Shown here piece by piece: positions 15,027-18,576 of a stretch of 18,576 nt of DNA (the stretch's first letter is position 1; every line of letters begins with the position of its first letter). This stretch comes from an uncultured Blautia sp. (GTDB lineage Bacteria > Bacillota > Clostridia > Lachnospirales > Lachnospiraceae). Location of the stretch: contig UQJE01000050.1 in NCBI GenBank assembly GCA_900541345.1, positions 1 through 18,576 of the forward strand, in the 5' to 3' direction. Below the pieces are notes generated by a model. That model saw only the letters and a list, made by a program, of their open reading frames with translations, was not told the origin of the DNA and did no database searches. The position numbers and the translations under genes were made by a program.

Positions 15027-15707
15027 CTATTTTGCACCGTACTGTTCGTAATATGCGTCTATGGAAGACTTGAGCGTATCGTCAATAATGACGCGTCCCT
15101 GACATTCTCTGTTATAGAGATATTCTACAACTTCGTCCATAGATACAATTGCCGCTGTGTCAAAGCCGTAAAGATCCTTTACTTCATCAAGAGCGCATTT
15201 CTCTCCGCCTTTTCCAACTTCCATGCGGTTTAAGGATACCATAAGTCCTACGATTGTTACATCTGCAGCACCTTTCACCTTCGGCACAGTCTCTTCCATA
15301 GATTTTCCAGACGTAGTAACATCCTCGATCATAACTACTCTGTCCCCATCTTTTAAACTGCTTCCAAGAAAGCTTCCCTTGTCTGCCCCGTGGTCTTTTT
15401 CTTCCTTACGATCTGAGCAGTAGCGAATTTCTTTTCCGTACAGCTCACTGTATGCCATAGCTGTCACAACTGCAAGCGGAATTCCCTTATATGCCGGTCC
15501 AAATAATACGTCAAAATCATCTCCGTATGTTTCATGGATTGCTTTTGCATAGTATTCCCCAAGTCTTTTTAACTGAGAGCCTGTTACATACGCACCTGCA
15601 TTCATAAAGAACGGGGATTTTCTCCCGCTTTTCAAAGTAAATTCTCCGAATTTGAGCACGTCGCTCTCTACCATAAATTCAATAAATTCTTGCTTGTATG
15701 CTTCCAT
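15027..15707 (-). CDS. pyrE: Orotate phosphoribosyltransferase
   Basis: PyrE makes orotidine 5'-monophosphate from orotate and PRPP in pyrimidine synthesis. The 226-aa protein has the N-terminal orotate-binding LKSGRKSPFFMNAG, GPAYKGIPLAV, the flexible-loop segment around RKEEKDHGADKG, and the PRPP-binding VVMIEDVTTSGKS (124-136). GGAGG lies 11 bases before the ATG. No other pyr gene is visible: the sequence just upstream is the end of a mobile element, which may have separated pyrE from its original promoter or neighbours. A possible -10, TATAAA (15727-15732), lacks a good -35. Confidence 0.96.
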   Translation of the reverse strand: MEAYKQEFIEFMVESDVLKFGEFTLKSGRKSPFFMNAGAYVTGSQLKRLGEYYAKAIHETYGDDFDVLFGPAYKGIPLAVVTAMAYSELYGKEIRYCSDRKEEKDHGADKGSFLGSSLKDGDRVVMIEDVTTSGKSMEETVPKVKGAADVTIVGLMVSLNRMEVGKGGEKCALDEVKDLYGFDTAAIVSMDEVVEYLYNRECQGRVIIDDTLKSSIDAYYEQYGAK

Positions 15708-15770
15708 ATCTTCTAAAACCTCCGTATTTATAGGCTTTTCTCGCCCTTATTTTCTATTTTTATCCCCTAC

Positions 15771-15811
15771 TACACCATTTTTACACCATTTCACATTCAA
15801 CTACACCTTTT
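15771..15811. repeat. TACACCATTT boxes at the element end (possible integrase arm sites)
   Basis: TACACCATTT occurs at 15771-15780 and 15782-15791 (11-base period), and a 9/10 match, TACACCTTTT, at 15802-15811, about two helical turns on. The third copy is in the last codons of the integrase gene. Repeats at helical spacing beside the integrase 3' end are what arm-type binding sites of Tn916-like integrases look like. The crossover site should be close by, between here and the pyrE start, but cannot be fixed from one end. Confidence 0.5.
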
Positions 15812-16939
15812 CTCGAACTTTTCCATTTCCAAGAACAGCGTGTCCTCTGTTACGTGGCAATACAAGTCCATTGTCATTTGTAATGTGCCATGTCCCAAAA
15901 GTTTCTGTAATGTTTTGGGGTTCATGCCACATTCGATTGCTCTTGTAGCAAACGTATGCCGAAGTGTGTGCAATGTAAAGGGGGAAAAATCTATACCTGC
16001 TTTGTTCATGTTCTGAATAACCAACTGCATACATTGATTGATTAAAAACTGTTGTGTCGGCTGATTATTCTTTGTAACAAAAACAAGATTTTGAAATTCT
16101 TCCTTTGCAGTTTTGCCTTTTAGAATGATTTCCTGTTTTTGCAGTTTTTGACATTTTAGACTATTGATTGCTTTTGCAGTCAATGGAATGGTTCTTTTTC
16201 CGTTATTTGTTTTGGTGTCGTGCATTTCAAATACATATTTTCCATTTTTACTGAAATAACACAATGTATGCTTTACATGGATAACTTTTTTCTTAAAATC
16301 TATATCTTCCCATTGTAAAGCTGATAACTCTCCCACTCGCAATCCTGTTTCTAATGCTAAAATAAACAAATTTTCATAAAATGTTCCTTTTGCCTGTTCC
16401 AAGAAAAGCTCTGTTTCCCTTATTGTCAGAACACGCCTTTCTTTTTTCTCTTCTTTGGCAATCACAGTATTTATCTGTTTTGCGACATTCTTTACAAGCA
16501 AATCTGTATCAACTGCCCTATTCAGCATATCTACCAGTATCTTTTTAGAATTTTTCCTTGCATTATCTGTTTTCAATTTATTAAACGCTTCTTGCATAAC
16601 AATTAGGTTCAACGACGTTAATTTTCGCCACCCTAATTCTTCTTGAATACGCTTATAGTGGGTAATATAAGAACCCTTTGTAGAACTTCTGCAATTTTTC
16701 TTGCAAGTGCTTAGCCATATATCGAACCATTCATCTAATGTCATATTCTTATCAACAACATTGATTGCTTTTTCATCATTATACTGTTCGGTTCGCAACT
16801 TATGTCTTACCTCATTTAAAGTTTTTGCATAAATTGTCTGTCTTTTACCGAAACGATTGATAAATCGGGCTTGATATAATCCGTCTTTTCTTTGAGATAT
16901 ACCATTCCCTAATTCTTTCCCGTTAAGTGATTTACCCAT
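15797..16939 (-). CDS. int: Tyrosine-family integrase (Tn916-Int-like)
   Basis: This 380-aa site-specific recombinase would integrate and excise the element. It has an N-terminal arm-binding domain (about 10-55, ISQRKDGLYQARF), a SAM-like core-binding domain (about 65-155) and a catalytic domain with R201 (ETGLRVGEL), a lysine in the beta-hairpin (HDTKTNNGKR), H324 and R327 (HTLRHTF), H350 (LLGHGTLQMT) and nucleophile Y360 (DLYCHV). All catalytic residues are intact. A TTG 21 bases upstream also opens the frame, but the ATG at 16939 has AGGAGG at 5-base spacing and is chosen. It has its own promoter and its 3' end faces pyrE. Confidence 0.95.
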   Translation of the reverse strand: MGKSLNGKELGNGISQRKDGLYQARFINRFGKRQTIYAKTLNEVRHKLRTEQYNDEKAINVVDKNMTLDEWFDIWLSTCKKNCRSSTKGSYITHYKRIQEELGWRKLTSLNLIVMQEAFNKLKTDNARKNSKKILVDMLNRAVDTDLLVKNVAKQINTVIAKEEKKERRVLTIRETELFLEQAKGTFYENLFILALETGLRVGELSALQWEDIDFKKKVIHVKHTLCYFSKNGKYVFEMHDTKTNNGKRTIPLTAKAINSLKCQKLQKQEIILKGKTAKEEFQNLVFVTKNNQPTQQFLINQCMQLVIQNMNKAGIDFSPFTLHTLRHTFATRAIECGMNPKTLQKLLGHGTLQMTMDLYCHVTEDTLFLEMEKFEKRCS

Positions 16940-16990
16940 CACTGCCTCCTTTCCTAGCAAAATCGGGAAAAGAACTATTAAATCTTCTCA

Positions 16991-17033
16991 ATTTTATCAT
17001 ATATTTCCTGTTATTTCAATCGAGGAACTTCCT
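16991..17033 (-). promoter_or_regulatory. Integrase promoter with adjacent palindrome
   Basis: On the minus strand TTGAAA (17014-17019) and TAAAAT (16991-16996) are 17 bases apart, and TGA before the -10 gives an extended -10 element. Directly upstream is the perfect palindrome AGGAACTTCCT (17023-17033), which may bind a regulator such as the excisionase. The promoter is well supported; the operator role is inferred. Confidence 0.65.
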
Positions 17034-17069
17034 TAAAAATGTACGAAAAACTGTCAAATAGTCCTTTTC

Positions 17070-17246
17070 TTACTCTACAACTTGATTATTCAGCCATTTA
17101 TCTAATCTTGCTTTGTGAGCATACAGACGATTTCCAATCTTAACCGTAAAATTATTATATGGATTATGTAAAAGCTCCCTTGCTTTTGTATCACCAATCC
17201 CTAGATATTCTGAAAGTTCCTTTACGTTTAATAATGCTTTTTCGAT
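17070..17246 (-). CDS. xis: Excisionase-like DNA-binding protein with no standard start codon
   Basis: The frame encodes 58 residues with the compact winged-helix pattern of Tn916-type excisionases: LLNVKELSEYLGIGDTKAREL, then FTVKIGNRLYAHKARLDKWL. Such proteins bend DNA and direct the integrase toward excision. No ATG, GTG or TTG exists in frame between the upstream TAG and this region. The best start is ATC (17244-17246), placed 7 bases after GGGGG, where relatives would be expected to start with Met before EKALLNVKEL. The other option is a +1 shift at the end of mobT, where GGG-TAA could slip to GGT and enter this frame. It lies between mobT and int, the usual place for xis. The protein family is fairly clear; how it is translated is not. 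Confidence 0.7.
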   Translation of the reverse strand: MEKALLNVKELSEYLGIGDTKARELLHNPYNNFTVKIGNRLYAHKARLDKWLNNQVVE

Positions 17247-17250
17247 ACGA

Positions 17251-18360
17251 TTACCCCCTTTCGTCTAATTTTCTTGCTTTTATATAATCATCATACAACT
17301 GCTTCTGTGTGATATTCATTTCTCCATTTTTTACAAGATTACCGATATAATCTCTTTTCTCTATCTTCCCAACCTCTTCAAACAGTTTCAAAGACGGGGC
17401 AACATACTTTTCTAACCACTCCCACACCTTTTGTAGACTTTTCTTCTGTGGTTGCATGGTGAGTTTGACCTTGCCTATGTCTTTCATCAGTTCCGCCCAC
17501 GCTTGATAGGTTGGATAAAGCCTTTTTCGTGTTGTCATGCTGTCTGTCGGCTTTTCTAAAAATCGTATTTTGCTGTTCAATACTTCCATTGCCAGTCCTG
17601 CCACATCTCTGTATCTCAATAATTCCTGTACTACACTTACTGCCATTTCCTGCCGAAATCTCAATTCATATCTATTCCAATTTTCATCTAATTCTGTTCC
17701 ATACTTTTTATTCTGTTCATATCCCTTTTCATAAAATACCAATCTCAAATTACTGGCTGAACTGCCAAGATAAAGACTACCACCTTTACTCTGAAACACT
17801 TCTTCTTTCAGTTCTCCCGAGTCGTGAAAATCTATCTCCCGTAACTTTGAAGAAAGCAATCCCTCTTTTGTCCGTACAATCAAATCGGGAATACTCAAAT
17901 ACGGTTTTCTATCATCTATCGCCAAATCAATCCGAGGAACATTGATATGATACTGACAAACTCTGTTTAAGAAATCAAACCATGTTTCCTCATTGAGTTG
18001 TAAAAAATTCTCATAGTTGCGACAGCCTTTCCCACTCATTAAAATCTGAAAGCCTTGATACTGTGCATGTCCTGTCGGCTTTAGCACTTTGATATTATCG
18101 AAGATCGCCACAACCTCATGTCCTGCAATCCCCTTTTCATAGCCTGTTACCGTCATAAGTTCCAATGGTATTCTCAGCACATCTTCTATAACCGCTTCTA
18201 ACGGAACTTCCTTAATGGTTATCTGGCACCAGTCTATCAAGGCACTTAATTCTTCTTTCTGTCGTATTACTCCCCTGTTAGTGTAGGGGAGTTCTGGAAG
18301 AAAACTTCCGCTTCTTTCTTCCAAATTTATCAAACCTCCTATCTGCAATAGCGTTACCAT
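17251..18360 (-). CDS. MobT-type relaxase (Tn916 Orf20-like, Rep_trans family)
   Basis: Members of this family (replication initiation factor, Tn916 Orf20/ICE MobT) nick DNA at the transfer origin and can start rolling-circle replication. The 369-aa protein shows LIDWCQITI (41-49), the MSGKGCRNYE segment (108-117), PRIDLAIDD (142-150), and RLVFYEKGYEQ (206-216) followed by NRYELRFRQE (229-238), all conserved landmarks with candidate tyrosines at 210 and 214. Two starts are possible: ATG at 18360, 8 bases after GAGG, or TTG at 18324, 10 bases after a perfect AGGAGG. The stop TAA directly precedes the excisionase frame. The window holds no complete set of conjugation genes, so self-transfer cannot be judged. 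Confidence 0.88.
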   Translation of the reverse strand: MVTLLQIGGLINLEERSGSFLPELPYTNRGVIRQKEELSALIDWCQITIKEVPLEAVIEDVLRIPLELMTVTGYEKGIAGHEVVAIFDNIKVLKPTGHAQYQGFQILMSGKGCRNYENFLQLNEETWFDFLNRVCQYHINVPRIDLAIDDRKPYLSIPDLIVRTKEGLLSSKLREIDFHDSGELKEEVFQSKGGSLYLGSSASNLRLVFYEKGYEQNKKYGTELDENWNRYELRFRQEMAVSVVQELLRYRDVAGLAMEVLNSKIRFLEKPTDSMTTRKRLYPTYQAWAELMKDIGKVKLTMQPQKKSLQKVWEWLEKYVAPSLKLFEEVGKIEKRDYIGNLVKNGEMNITQKQLYDDYIKARKLDERG

Positions 18361-18363
18361 TGC

Positions 18364-18406
18364 CCTGCCCTCAACCTGTCGTTTGGTACGTCAGAACGAG
18401 GGCAGG
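18364..18406. other. Inverted repeat, candidate origin of transfer
   Basis: CCTGCCCTC (18364-18372) and GAGGGCAGG (18398-18406) form a perfect 9-base inverted repeat around a 25-base centre, and a nested CGTT/AACG pair (18380-18383 and 18395-18398) sits inside. It lies directly upstream of the relaxase gene. In Tn916 the oriT is in the same place, between orf20 and orf21. The repeat is seen directly; its role as oriT is inferred. No terminator-like T-run follows on the minus strand. Confidence 0.5.
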
Positions 18407-18418
18407 AACTTTGACCGC

Positions 18419-18576
18419 CTACATATTTTTATTTGGAACAGGGCGGATACCCTTACAGGTAATCTTCTCCACTAATACAGGAAAGTTTCCTCTCTGCACA
18501 TAAGGAGCATATACTGGTTCTTCTAGTTCCACCACCGCATAAGGCTCAATCTTCGGAAGTTCCGTTGCTTCCAAGC
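18419..18576 (-). CDS. 3' end of an unidentified mobile-element gene
   Basis: An open frame enters from the right edge and ends at TAG (18419-18421). The visible 51 residues are acidic at first (LEATELPKIEPYAVVELEEP) and end VEKITCKGIRPVPNKNM; no family is recognised. By analogy with Tn916-like elements the gene upstream of the relaxase is often an FtsK-like coupling protein, but nothing visible here proves this. A TTG near the edge (18574) could also be a start, making it a separate small gene. It ends 58 bases before the relaxase ATG. Confidence 0.5.
   Translation of the reverse strand, partial: LEATELPKIEPYAVVELEEPVYAPYVQRGNFPVLVEKITCKGIRPVPNKNM

Noticed and set aside
15733..15746. GGC...GCC hairpin upstream of pyrE as an attenuator
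   Set aside because: The stem has only three base pairs and no T-run, so it is not a credible structure.

Overview
The window looks like chromosome of a low-GC Gram-positive of the class Clostridia, most probably a Lachnospiraceae gut commensal, with the inner end of an integrated mobile element on its right. This placement is inferred from the protein families (clostridial-type PyrE, class A flavodiiron protein, DUF6142/VanZ small membrane proteins, RadA preceded by a small conserved clostridial ORF), AGGAGG-type ribosome sites and frequent A/T-rich codons. All genes found are on the minus strand, so transcription runs from high to low coordinates. The long plus-strand frames are shadows of these genes.

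Layout from right to left, in the direction of transcription. (1) 15797-18576 is mobile: the 3' end of an unidentified gene, an inverted repeat that is a candidate oriT, a MobT/Tn916 Orf20-like relaxase, a small excisionase with no normal start codon, and a tyrosine integrase with its own promoter. The integrase-proximal end lies just upstream of pyrE, and repeated TACACCATTT boxes there look like integrase arm sites. (2) 11408-15707 is a tightly packed gene string: pyrE, a 50-aa membrane protein, a VanZ-like protein with a TTG start, a DUF6142-like membrane protein, an HD-domain deoxynucleotidase and a long M29 aminopeptidase. (3) 5077-11255 is a second operon with a consensus promoter (TTGACA-17-TAGAAT) and a strong terminator: purE, purM, purN, purD, then fprA (flavodiiron protein), an AlkD-like DNA glycosylase and an SseB-family protein. 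(4) 2078-4914 holds a short GntR/YtrA-type regulator overlapping clpC by ATGA. (5) 177-1963 holds a small conserved protein overlapping radA, with its own -10 box and a hairpin terminator. A good promoter then points off the left end.

Functionally the chromosomal part combines nucleotide synthesis (purine and pyrimidine), nucleotide clean-up (HD protein), protein quality control (ClpC, aminopeptidase) and DNA or oxidative-stress repair (RadA, AlkD-like, FprA). The most unusual points are the excisionase that seems to start at ATC or be reached by a +1 frameshift from the relaxase gene, the oriT-like repeat, and clpC paired with a GntR-family regulator instead of CtsR/McsAB. No rRNA, tRNA, CRISPR array, insertion sequence or known riboswitch was seen. 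No gene-free stretch exceeds 300 bases.
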